Shown here in pieces: positions 56,725-64,000 of a stretch of 64,000 nt of DNA; within the stretch, counting starts at the first letter, position 1, and every line of letters begins with the position of its first letter. The DNA lies in assembly GCA_043740085.1 (NCBI GenBank), contig JAYUCY010000042.1, positions 43,338 to 107,337 on the forward strand. The letters run 5' to 3'. Source of the stretch: UBA668 sp043740085. Its GTDB lineage: Bacteria > Actinomycetota > Acidimicrobiia > Acidimicrobiales > Ilumatobacteraceae. The notes beneath the pieces are model-generated. The model was not told the origin of the DNA, did not search any database, and saw only the letters and a list, made by a program, of their open reading frames with translations. The translations under genes and the position numbers were made by a program.

Positions 56725-57474
56725 TCAGAGGATCCTTTGGTTGTTCGGCGTATGACGGGTGGCGAGGGCGCGGGTGGCATCGCACAGCACGTCGAACAGG
56801 GCGAGCAGCTCGGGGGTTCGTTCCTCGATGGCGGCGCGGTGACGGGCGACGGTTGCTTCGTCACCGCGGGCAATCGGACCGGTGAGCGCCTGCGGGCCGC
56901 CGAGCGCCGCCCAGTTCTCCACGGCCGCTCGAACCAGCGGAACCAGCAGCTGGCGGTCGGTACCGGTGGTGCGCAGCAGCGTCTCGGCCGCGTCCTCCAG
57001 GGTGATCAGGAAGTTGGAGGCCACCGATGCCGCTGCGTGGTACGCCGCACGGTCAGCGTCGGATATCTCCACGGCGAACATCCCCAGCTCGGCAGCGAGT
57101 CGGTGAGCGAATTCGAGAGCTGCCGGCGTGCTGCCCGCAACCGCAGCGCCCGCACCTTCGAACACGGCGCCGGCCTGCGTAACCGTCATCAGCGGATGCA
57201 CTCCGAATGCCTCATGCGGCGCCAGCACGTCGAGGCCCAGCGCCCCTGAGCAATGCCCGACCATCGGCCCGGGCGACACGGCCGCAGCTGCGATCGCGAT
57301 CTGTGCATCAGGAACGGCCAGCAGTATCACATCGAAGCCCACCCCATCCAAGCCGCGACCCAACGGCCCCTCCGCACCCGGTAGCGCAGCCACCAACGCG
57401 CGACCCATCCGCCCATCCCCAACAACAGCAAGGCGAATGCTTCGTGAGGCCGGCAATCGGTCGACATCGCTCAT
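56725..57474 (-). CDS. DUF2520-family Rossmann-fold oxidoreductase
   Basis: The 249-aa protein starts with a Rossmann dinucleotide loop (LAVVGDGRMGRALVAAL), has VILLAVPDAQI and HCSGALGLDVLAPHEAFGVHPLMT typical of DUF2520 (related to 6-phosphogluconate and pyrroline-carboxylate dehydrogenases), and an alpha-helical C-terminal dimer domain. Its substrate is unknown. In many bacteria such genes lie beside panC; none is present here. GAGACT lies 7 nt before the ATG. Confidence 0.85.
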   Translation of the reverse strand: MSDVDRLPASRSIRLAVVGDGRMGRALVAALPGAEGPLGRGLDGVGFDVILLAVPDAQIAIAAAAVSPGPMVGHCSGALGLDVLAPHEAFGVHPLMTVTQAGAVFEGAGAAVAGSTPAALEFAHRLAAELGMFAVEISDADRAAYHAAASVASNFLITLEDAAETLLRTTGTDRQLLVPLVRAAVENWAALGGPQALTGPIARGDEATVARHRAAIEERTPELLALFDVLCDATRALATRHTPNNQRIL

Positions 57475-57620
57475 GGTCAACAGTCTCGCACCGACAACCC
57501 CGGCACCAGCTTTGGTGCTGGCGCGCCCGCCTGCGGCCTCCCAGCCCCAAAGCTGCGGAGCGCGGCGATTGGTGGCGTGCGACCCGAGTTGGTGGAACTT
57601 GCTCTCCTACCATCGGGCGC

Positions 57621-59426
57621 ATGAGCGCGACTGAGATCACTGACCCGGCAGCCCTACGGGCGAAGTACCGCGCCGAGCGCGACAAGCGTGTTCGCCCTGA
57701 TGGCAACGAGCAGTACCTCGAGCCGACCGGCCGCTTCGCGCACTTCCTCGACGACCCGTACGTGCCGCGCGTGGAGCGCGAGCCGCTGTTCGATGAAGTC
57801 ACCGTGGCCTTCATCGGTGGCGGCTTCTCCGGTCTTGTCACCGGCGCGCGACTGAAGCAGGCTGGCATTGACGACGTTCGCATCATCGAAGGCGGCGGCG
57901 ACTTCGGCGGCGCCTGGTACTGGAACCGCTACCCCGGTGCGATGTGCGATACGGCGGCGATGGTGTACTTGCCGCTGCTGGAAGAGACGGGGCACATGCC
58001 CACCAGGAAGTACGTCTACGCACCGGAGATTCACGCGCAGGCGAAGCGGATTGGCACCACGTTCGGTCTCTACGACAACGCGCTGTTCTCCACGCAGGTG
58101 ACAAAGCTGGAGTGGGACGACGAAGCTTCGCGCTGGATCATCCACACCGACCGCGGCGATCGCATGATGGCAAAGTTCGTGGCCATGGGCACCGGTCCGC
58201 TGCATCGCCCCAAGCTGCCGGGCATTCCCGGTATCGAGTCGTTCGGCGGCCACGCGTTCCACACCAGTCGCTGGGACTACGAGTACACGGGCGGCGACCC
58301 AGCTGGAGCGCCACTGACGAACCTGGCGAACAGGCGCGTCGGAATCATCGGTACTGGCGCGACGGCTGTGCAATGCATCCCGCAACTGGCCCGCGACAGC
58401 GGCGAGCTTTTCGTGTTCCAACGCACACCGTCCAGCATCGACGTACGCAACAACCACGAGCTCGATCGCAAGTGGTTCGAAACGCTCGAGCCCGGCTGGC
58501 AGAAGCGATGGTTGACCAACTTTGCCACGTTGCAGACCGGAGGCTTTGCCGACGAGGACTTGGTGATGGACGGCTGGACCGACATCTCCAAGCGAATCCG
58601 CGACCGCGTCGTCGGGCTAGTGACCGCCGGAGCAGAGTTTGGCCCCGCCACGATGTTGCTCGCGTATGAGGAGAGCGATGACGAGAAGATGTCGGAGATC
58701 CGCCAGCGCGTCGACGCCCTCGTCGCCGACGAGGCAACGGCACAGCATCTCAAGCCGTGGTTTCGTCAGCTGTGCAAGCGGCCCTGCTTCCACGACGAAT
58801 TCCTGCAGGCCTTCAACGAGCCCGGCGCACACCTTGTCGACACTGACGGCAAGGGTGTGGAGCGCATTGACGAGACCGGCGTGTGGGTGGGCGGTGTGCA
58901 CCACGAGCTCGACTGCATCATCTTCGCGTCGGGTTTCGAAGTGGGAACCGGCACAGCCCGCCGAGCGGGCTTCGAGACCTTCGGGCGCGATGGTGAGAGC
59001 CTCACCGCGCATTGGGCGGAGGGGATGTACAGCTTGCACGGCATGAACGTGCACGGCTTCCCCAACCTGTTCGTTGTCGGGCCCAGCCAGGGTGCCAACC
59101 TGATCTCGAACGTGACCCAGAACCTCACCGAAGCCGGGTCGACCATTGCTGCAATCGTCAGCCACGCGCTGGCTTTTGATGCGTCTGAGGTGGAAGTCAC
59201 GAAGGAGGCGGAGCACGACTGGGTTGCGTTGTTGGAGAGCAACCCACGGACGTTCGGCGGCAACCCCGACTGCACACCGGGCTACTACAACAACGAGGGC
59301 CGGCCAATGGGGCGCCGTGAACGGCTGAACACCAGTGGCTACCCCGATGGCCCGGTGGCCTTCTTTGCCTACATCGACCAGTGGCGCAGCGACGGCCACT
59401 TCGAGGGACTGAAATTCTCCTCTTGA
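57621..59426 (+). CDS. Baeyer-Villiger-type flavin monooxygenase
   Basis: The 601-aa class B monooxygenase has an FAD fold (VAFIGGGFSGLVTGARL), an NADP fold (VGIIGTGATAVQ) and the fingerprint FGGHAFHTSRW, exactly FxGxxxHTxxW. It uses NADPH and O2 to insert oxygen next to a ketone or oxidise a heteroatom. An N-terminal extension of about 60 residues precedes the FAD domain, as in cyclododecanone or steroid-acting BVMOs. TACCAT lies 7 nt before the ATG. Confidence 0.93.
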   Translation: MSATEITDPAALRAKYRAERDKRVRPDGNEQYLEPTGRFAHFLDDPYVPRVEREPLFDEVTVAFIGGGFSGLVTGARLKQAGIDDVRIIEGGGDFGGAWYWNRYPGAMCDTAAMVYLPLLEETGHMPTRKYVYAPEIHAQAKRIGTTFGLYDNALFSTQVTKLEWDDEASRWIIHTDRGDRMMAKFVAMGTGPLHRPKLPGIPGIESFGGHAFHTSRWDYEYTGGDPAGAPLTNLANRRVGIIGTGATAVQCIPQLARDSGELFVFQRTPSSIDVRNNHELDRKWFETLEPGWQKRWLTNFATLQTGGFADEDLVMDGWTDISKRIRDRVVGLVTAGAEFGPATMLLAYEESDDEKMSEIRQRVDALVADEATAQHLKPWFRQLCKRPCFHDEFLQAFNEPGAHLVDTDGKGVERIDETGVWVGGVHHELDCIIFASGFEVGTGTARRAGFETFGRDGESLTAHWAEGMYSLHGMNVHGFPNLFVVGPSQGANLISNVTQNLTEAGSTIAAIVSHALAFDASEVEVTKEAEHDWVALLESNPRTFGGNPDCTPGYYNNEGRPMGRRERLNTSGYPDGPVAFFAYIDQWRSDGHFEGLKFSS

Positions 59427-59442
59427 CAGTCGATGGCGACCC

Positions 59443-59637
59443 GTCGTCACCATCCCCACCGTCTCAGGCGACTACTCGCTGCGAACCGTCGGTGGCCGCG
59501 TGGAAGCCGACATCTCCACTGTCAGCGGCAAGGCCTCAATGCCCGAACCGGCAGCACCGACCGCCGGCGAACGCCGCCCGGTGCGATTGAAGTTGAAGAC
59601 CGTGTCGGGCGATATCCGAATCGTCCGCTCCGTATAG
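59443..59637 (+). pseudogene. C-terminal remnant of a DUF4097 beta-repeat protein
   Basis: A frame without start codon reads VVTIPTVSGDYSLRTVGGRV, then DISTVSGKASM and LKTVSGDIRIVRSV before a TAG. The repeated TVSGD/TVSGK strand motif is typical of DUF4097 beta-helix-like proteins. Only about three turns remain. The fragment begins 16 bp after the monooxygenase stop, so the N-terminal part was lost, probably when this junction formed. Confidence 0.6.
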
Positions 59638-59648
59638 TCCGGTGCTGG

Positions 59649-60092
59649 TCAGCGCGGTGCGGCGATGAGCACCGGAATCGTGCGCGACGTCTTCTCCTGG
59701 TACTCGGCGTAGTTCGGGAACACCGCCACCGAGCGGGCCCACCACAGCGCGCGCTCATCGCCGGTGACTTCGCGCACGGTGACTGCGAATGGGGCTGGCC
59801 CGTCTTGAACCGTGACGTTCTGCGGGTCGGCAACGAGGTTGTTGTACCAGACCGGGTTGGTCGGGGCGCCGCCCATTGAGGCGACCAACGCGTACTCGCC
59901 CTCGTGCTCGACGCGCATGAGCGCGATCTTGCGGACGTTGCCGCTGTTCTTGCCCTTCATTGTGACGATGATGACCGGGATGCCCGTGTCGCGCAATGTG
60001 CTGGCCTCCGTGCCGCCGCTGCGTTCGTAAGCCTCGATCTGATCACGAACCCATTGCAACGGAGTTGGAACGTATTCACCTTCGATGGCCAT
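59649..60092 (-). CDS. F420-dependent deazaflavin nitroreductase-family protein, Ddn-like
   Basis: The 147-aa protein matches the deazaflavin-dependent nitroreductase family (DUF385): GIPVIIVTMKGKNSGNVRKI, then LVASMGGAPTNPVWYNNLVADP, which forms the F420 phosphate-binding loop. Relatives use F420H2 to reduce quinones or nitro compounds. This supports an F420-using actinobacterium. TAGCAT lies 6 nt before the ATG, and the gene is divergent from the dienelactone hydrolase with 56 bp between starts. Confidence 0.9.
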   Translation of the reverse strand: MAIEGEYVPTPLQWVRDQIEAYERSGGTEASTLRDTGIPVIIVTMKGKNSGNVRKIALMRVEHEGEYALVASMGGAPTNPVWYNNLVADPQNVTVQDGPAPFAVTVREVTGDERALWWARSVAVFPNYAEYQEKTSRTIPVLIAAPR

Positions 60093-60148
60093 TACGCCAT
60101 GCTACGCCGGGCTATCCGTTCGTCGTTCGAGAGCGCGAGACTGCCCGC

Positions 60149-60871
60149 ATGATCGAACGCGAGCTGGATGCGGTGACCTCCGACGGTGAGATGAAGACGT
60201 TCATCTTTCACCCGGAAGGTGACGGCCCGCACCCAGTGGTGCTCTACCTGATGGATGCGCCCAGTATTCGCCCGCAGCTGAAGGACATGGCCTCACGTCT
60301 TGCCACCGCCGGCTACTACGTGATGCTGCCGTATCTCTTCTACCGAGGTGGCGCGTTCCGCGAGTTCGGGATGAGCGACGAAGACATGCACGCTCGCCGC
60401 GACCTGATGGCCAGCGTCACGCCCACCAACATCATCAGCGACGCCGAAGCACTGCTGGCGGTGGCCGCCGCCGACCCTGCCGCACGCGACGGTAAGGTCG
60501 GCGCTGTTGGTTTCTGTATGAGCGGCGGCCTCACGTTGGCGTTGGCGAAGGCATTTCCGCAGCGGGTCGCCGCGGCCGCGTCGATACATGGTGCGTGGAT
60601 GGTGCGCGACACACCCGACTCGCCGCACCTCGGTCTCGATGCAGCGAGGGCCGAGGTGTACCTCGGCTGGGCCGATAACGACCCCACCGCGCCGGCCGAA
60701 CAATTGGATGTCGTGCGCGCCGCGTTGGACGCAGCGGGCGTGCGCTACCGCTACGACTTCTACACCGACGCGGTGCACGGCTACGCGCCACGCGGGACCG
60801 ATCGGTACAACCGGTTCGCCTCCGAGCAGCACTGGGAGCGAGTGCACTCGATGATGCGCCGCAACCTGTAG
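60149..60871 (+). CDS. Dienelactone hydrolase family protein
   Basis: The 240-aa protein carries the DLH catalytic triad Cys123 (GAVGFCMSGG), Asp176 (LGWADND) and His210 (AVHGYAP). The family hydrolyses dienelactone in chlorocatechol degradation and other esters or lactones. GAGACT lies 6 nt before the ATG. A nearby Baeyer-Villiger enzyme makes lactones, so a lactone-opening role is conceivable, though not shown. Confidence 0.9.
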   Translation: MIERELDAVTSDGEMKTFIFHPEGDGPHPVVLYLMDAPSIRPQLKDMASRLATAGYYVMLPYLFYRGGAFREFGMSDEDMHARRDLMASVTPTNIISDAEALLAVAAADPAARDGKVGAVGFCMSGGLTLALAKAFPQRVAAAASIHGAWMVRDTPDSPHLGLDAARAEVYLGWADNDPTAPAEQLDVVRAALDAAGVRYRYDFYTDAVHGYAPRGTDRYNRFASEQHWERVHSMMRRNL

Positions 60872-60884
60872 CACTGGCGACGCG

Positions 60885-61034
60885 TTACGGGCAACCGAAG
60901 CCGTTCAAAGTTGCGCACGGCGGGCACAGCTTCGCCGGGCCGTCGGGTGTCTGCCAGCTGCGCGCCTGCGGCGAGCCGCAGCTGAGACACGGGCCAAATT
61001 GATGAGGCCTGGAGGAGCGAGGCGTGTCGGTCAC
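60885..61034 (-). CDS. 49-residue zinc-ribbon-like protein
   Basis: The small protein has two CxxC pairs (CLSC at about 16-19, CPPC at about 37-40), spaced as in a GATA-like or small zinc ribbon. TACCGT lies 7 nt before its GTG start at 61034, which supports expression despite the size. Function is not recognised. It is divergent from the alcohol dehydrogenase and convergent with the dienelactone hydrolase gene. Confidence 0.65.
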   Translation of the reverse strand: MTDTPRSSRPHQFGPCLSCGSPQARSWQTPDGPAKLCPPCATLNGFGCP

Positions 61035-61082
61035 GGCTGCGACGGTAGCCGACCGGCCTCGTCGTCTTCGTACAGTGTCGGG

Positions 61083-62114
61083 ATGAGAGCCGCAGTCTAC
61101 GAACAGTTCCGAGGGCCTATCGAGATCGTCGATATGGAAGATCCCACGGCGGCGCCGGGTGAAGTGGTGGTGGAGGTGTTGGCAGTTGGCCTGTGCCGCA
61201 GCGACTACCACGGCTGGCACGGCACCGACCCCGACGTTGTCTGTCCTCACGTGGGTGGCCACGAGTTCGTCGGCCGTGTGGTGGCGGTGGGCGCGGGTGT
61301 GGCCCGTCTTCGAGTAGGCGACCGCGTGGTCGCTCCGTTCGTGTGCGGCTGCGGGTCGTGCGAGCCGTGCCTGCTCGGCCAGCAACAGGTCTGCCGTCGG
61401 CAGGAGCAGCCCGGCTTCACTCGCTGGGGCGCGTTCGCCACCTACACAACCGTTCCGTTCGCCGACACGAACGCCGTGATCGTCCCTGCCGAGGTGACCG
61501 ACGAAGCCGCTGCGCTCGTGGGCTGCCGCGTCAGTACCGCCTACCGCGGAGTGATCGAGCGCGGGCGTCTCGCTGCTGGCGAAGTGCTGTGCGTGCACGG
61601 CTGCGGCGGTGTTGGCTTGGCGGCCATCGCCTTCGGTCGCGCGATCGGGGCGCAGGTTGTTGCCGTCGATATCTCACCCGACGCGCTTGCCCTGGCCGTC
61701 GCACTCGGCGCCGACCTCACGCTCGACGCATCGAGCACCGACGATGTCGGTGCCGCGTTGAACGACATGGTCGGCGGCGCCCACGTGTCGGTGGATTGCC
61801 TCGGCCACGCGGCCACAGCGTCCAACTCGATCCTGTCGTTGCGTGCGCTGGGTCGGCACGTCCAGATCGGACTGTTTCCGAATGCGACAGCCGAGCTCCC
61901 GATCTCGCGAGTGATTCGCGACGAGTTGGAGCTACTGGGCGTGCATGGACTTTCGGCATCTCGCTTCGAGCAGGTGTTTGCGCTGATGGCGGATGGTCGG
62001 CTTGACCCGACGGCGATGATCACGCAACGGCTGGGCCTTGGCGACATACCGACCGCGCTTCCCGCAATGGGAGCGTTCACTCAGCCTGGTGTCTCCGTCG
62101 TTACGTCGATGTAG
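61083..62114 (+). CDS. Zinc-dependent alcohol dehydrogenase (MDR superfamily)
   Basis: The 343-aa medium-chain dehydrogenase has catalytic-zinc ligands Cys38 (GLCRSD) and His60-Glu61 (GGHEF), the structural zinc cluster Cys90, Cys93, Cys96 and Cys104, and the NAD fold VHGCGGVGLAAIAF. It oxidises an alcohol, substrate unknown. TACAGT (61071-61076) lies 6 nt before the ATG. It begins 48 bp from the divergent zinc-ribbon gene. Confidence 0.93.
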   Translation: MRAAVYEQFRGPIEIVDMEDPTAAPGEVVVEVLAVGLCRSDYHGWHGTDPDVVCPHVGGHEFVGRVVAVGAGVARLRVGDRVVAPFVCGCGSCEPCLLGQQQVCRRQEQPGFTRWGAFATYTTVPFADTNAVIVPAEVTDEAAALVGCRVSTAYRGVIERGRLAAGEVLCVHGCGGVGLAAIAFGRAIGAQVVAVDISPDALALAVALGADLTLDASSTDDVGAALNDMVGGAHVSVDCLGHAATASNSILSLRALGRHVQIGLFPNATAELPISRVIRDELELLGVHGLSASRFEQVFALMADGRLDPTAMITQRLGLGDIPTALPAMGAFTQPGVSVVTSM

Positions 62115-62139
62115 ATCGGTCCCAGCCGTTCGCTGATGT

Positions 62140-62847
62140 CTAGATCGGCGCGACGATCGGGGTTGGGTCGACGACGGCGCTGATGATTGTCACGACCTGC
62201 GCGGTCCCGCCATCGGCCGCCGCGCTGTAGGTGATCTGGCCGATTGCACCGTTGACCAACAGGACCTGAACGTTGACGTTGCCCTCGGCGGCGATGCCGA
62301 GCGAGACAGCAGTGACCGTCGCCTCGACGACGACCGTGGCGTCGGTGGTGGGCACCGTCGCCACGGCCACCGGCGCCAGGAGCGCTGCGATGGGGTCCGA
62401 CGTTGCAGGTGCAACATCGAGCAGTGACCACTCGCCGCCCTCTGGCTGGGCGTAGCTGGCCTCTGGCGTGACGATGTAGGACACGGCGCCACCATCGCCG
62501 CTCAGGATCAGGCTGCTCGAGTCACCGATGCGGTCGCCCTCAGCGGTCAGCGACACCGTGCCATTCACTGTGACCGTTGATGAGAAGTGATAGCTGGCGG
62601 TGAGTGCGGCGAGCCCCTGTTGCAGGGCGCCAGCGGCGTCAATCGTGACCACCGGGGCAGTAGCAACGTCGGTAGTGGCTGGAACAGTTTGATCGCTGCT
62701 TGCGGCCGCAGTGGTGGTTGGAGGGGTGATTTCGGCGAGTGACGACGACGTCGACGTGTCGCTGCTGCAGGCAGCCGCGATGGCCAACACCGCCGCGAGT
62801 GCGGCTGCTCGTGTGAGCAACCGCACTCGGGTGGTGAAGTGAGTCAT
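62140..62847 (-). CDS. Lipoprotein of unknown function, LppX/LprG-like in layout
   Basis: The 235-aa protein has a lipoprotein signal with Cys27 (LAIAAAC), a Thr/Ser-rich linker and a beta-rich body rich in Val, Thr and Ala with few charged residues. This resembles lipid-binding mycobacterial lipoproteins such as LprG in composition, but no specific motif shows that. CACCGT lies 7 nt before the ATG. The gene follows the secreted protein on the same strand, 18 bp downstream of its stop. Confidence 0.7.
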   Translation of the reverse strand: MTHFTTRVRLLTRAAALAAVLAIAAACSSDTSTSSSLAEITPPTTTAAASSDQTVPATTDVATAPVVTIDAAGALQQGLAALTASYHFSSTVTVNGTVSLTAEGDRIGDSSSLILSGDGGAVSYIVTPEASYAQPEGGEWSLLDVAPATSDPIAALLAPVAVATVPTTDATVVVEATVTAVSLGIAAEGNVNVQVLLVNGAIGQITYSAAADGGTAQVVTIISAVVDPTPIVAPI

Positions 62848-62865
62848 GTGGTGGACGGTGTCAGG

Positions 62866-63930
62866 TCATCCGTGCTGGCCGTCTTCGCCACTGTCGTCCA
62901 CCTGGTCATCAGGATGCTGGCTGTCGTGCTGGCTGTCGTGCTGGCTGTCAGCCGCCTCGGCGCCGTCCTGGTCCTCACCGATGGTGGTCGGCGTGTTGAC
63001 GGTCGGGTCCGCTGCGTCCTCACAATGGATCCCTTCGTCCACCCGCACGGCGATGCCATCGTCATTGCTGCGAGTGTGGAAACGAACTCGTTCGCTGTTG
63101 GAGAAGCGCACCTCAGCGGAATGACCTTCCGCACGGATGCGCTCGGCGTCCGGGCTGGCGGTGACGTTGGTGAACGAGCCATCCTCGTTGACGGTGTAGT
63201 TGACGGTGGCCGGCGTGCCATCGCACAGCAACCCCGTCCATACCTTGGCGCCGATTGCATCGCCAACAGGCTGGGTGACGCCGCGAGTGCGACCAAGAGT
63301 GACACTGACCTTGGCCCGCGTTTCGCCTTCGTCATTGACGCTCAATGATGCGCGAATCCCCAGCGACCGACTCTGGCCGCCGCTGTTGAAGGTGACCTTC
63401 ACGGATGCACTCTGACCGTCGCCATCGTCGCCATCGCTGTACTTGGTCTCGCTGATGATTGCGGCATCGCTGGAGCTGACGTCGGTGATGTCCGGGCCGC
63501 TGTCGGCAGTTGCGCCAACGGTGAAGGAGACCGTGGTTGCTACGCCGGTGCCGAATACGTCGCCCGACCAGCCGCCGAGACCGCTGACGTCTGCCAGCGC
63601 GCCGGCCTTGACCTGCACGCCCTGGCGTCCATCGTGGCCACTGACGACGACCTTGGCGGTGCCGTCGTCGTTGACGAAGACGACCTTGTTGGGCTTGACC
63701 ATGGTCGCGGTCAGCCCGGCGGCCGGGTTGACGGTCACGCTGGTGAGCGTGCCGCCCGGCCCGGTGGCGACGTCCACCGTCAACGGCACTCCGAAGAGCG
63801 GCAAGGTGGTGATCGTTGGTACCGCAACCGTCGGTGTGGCGGGCTGCGCGTGCGCCACCGAGACTCCCGCACCGATCACGAGCACCGCTGCGCTGGTGAT
63901 GATGCTGCTGAACAACTTGCGATGATTCAT
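62866..63930 (-). CDS. Secreted beta-rich protein with acidic His/Asp tail
   Basis: The 354-aa protein has a Sec signal peptide (ending AHA before QPAT at about residue 28), then a long beta-rich body made of Ser/Thr/Val/Asp-rich strands. The C-terminus is an acidic, His-rich tail with three DSQH repeats, encoded by three 12-bp DNA units (62914-62949). Such a tail could bind metal ions. GGAGGAAG lies 3 nt before the ATG at 63930; an in-frame start 15 codons upstream lacks support. No family is recognised. Confidence 0.75.
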   Translation of the reverse strand: MNHRKLFSSIITSAAVLVIGAGVSVAHAQPATPTVAVPTITTLPLFGVPLTVDVATGPGGTLTSVTVNPAAGLTATMVKPNKVVFVNDDGTAKVVVSGHDGRQGVQVKAGALADVSGLGGWSGDVFGTGVATTVSFTVGATADSGPDITDVSSSDAAIISETKYSDGDDGDGQSASVKVTFNSGGQSRSLGIRASLSVNDEGETRAKVSVTLGRTRGVTQPVGDAIGAKVWTGLLCDGTPATVNYTVNEDGSFTNVTASPDAERIRAEGHSAEVRFSNSERVRFHTRSNDDGIAVRVDEGIHCEDAADPTVNTPTTIGEDQDGAEAADSQHDSQHDSQHPDDQVDDSGEDGQHG

Positions 63931-64000
63931 GGACTTCCTCCGTCTTGTCGACACCCACAGCAAGACACGCACCACGCAGCGAGAAGGTTTGGTCTGCTAT
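63931..64000. other. Upstream region of the secreted-protein gene
   Basis: Only the ribosome binding site of the secreted-protein gene is evident in the last 70 bp. No further gene start or repeat is seen before the window ends. Confidence 0.5.

Overview
The window looks like a chromosomal segment of a GC-rich actinomycete, most likely of the class Acidimicrobiia. That placement is inferred from gene content: a Ddn-type F420-dependent reductase, an Rv2466c-type mycothiol-linked reductase, an SCO6745-family protein, DrrAB-type ABC genes, an OleBC fusion, and many genes whose start codon lies 6-8 nt after a TANNNT box (leaderless mRNAs). No rRNA, tRNA, CRISPR, prophage or insertion sequence was seen.

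Layout. 1-7.9 kb: DoxX-family membrane protein, MTA phosphorylase, family 20 hexosaminidase, ClpB with a promoter-borne inverted repeat, a GC-rich tandem repeat, a Pr6Pr membrane-protein remnant and a ferritin-like lipoprotein. 8-13.1 kb: DrrAB-type ABC exporter, a HisD paralogue with changed metal ligands, and an amidase. 13.2-17.7 kb: nucleotide synthesis genes (purA-purB, pyrE) with tesB and a small unknown protein. 17.8-26.6 kb: a probable 2-hydroxyacid pair (FAD dehydrogenase and LarA-like isomerase) and a very large alpha-2-macroglobulin-like lipoprotein. 26.8-34.1 kb: a redox and proteostasis block with a ferredoxin-reductase-type flavoprotein, Lon behind a HAIR-like operator, an alternative oxidase, a probable selenocysteine-containing peroxiredoxin, a VIT1/CCC1 transporter, an SCO6745-family protein and a NifU-type protein.

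34.3-40.1 kb: acyl-CoA synthetase, thiolase, a zinc-cluster protein behind a coupled leader ORF, VapBC and an aminotransferase. 40.2-48.7 kb: remnants between inverted repeats, a two-component system divergent from an MMPL exporter, a RecQ-like helicase and a broken DsbA-like gene. 48.7-57.5 kb: MFS exporter, a guanine deaminase remnant, the oleA-oleBC-oleD cluster for head-to-head hydrocarbon or beta-lactone synthesis, a dimethylformamidase-like protein and a DUF2520 protein. 57.6-64 kb: Baeyer-Villiger monooxygenase, Ddn-like reductase, dienelactone hydrolase, zinc alcohol dehydrogenase and two exported proteins.

The strongest unusual signal is the peroxiredoxin at 31455-31925. An in-frame UGA sits exactly where the peroxidatic cysteine belongs, and a bacterial SECIS-like hairpin follows at the right distance. 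A second theme is gene decay by internal deletion: several genes keep promoter and both ends, or one recognisable end, but have lost their catalytic middle.
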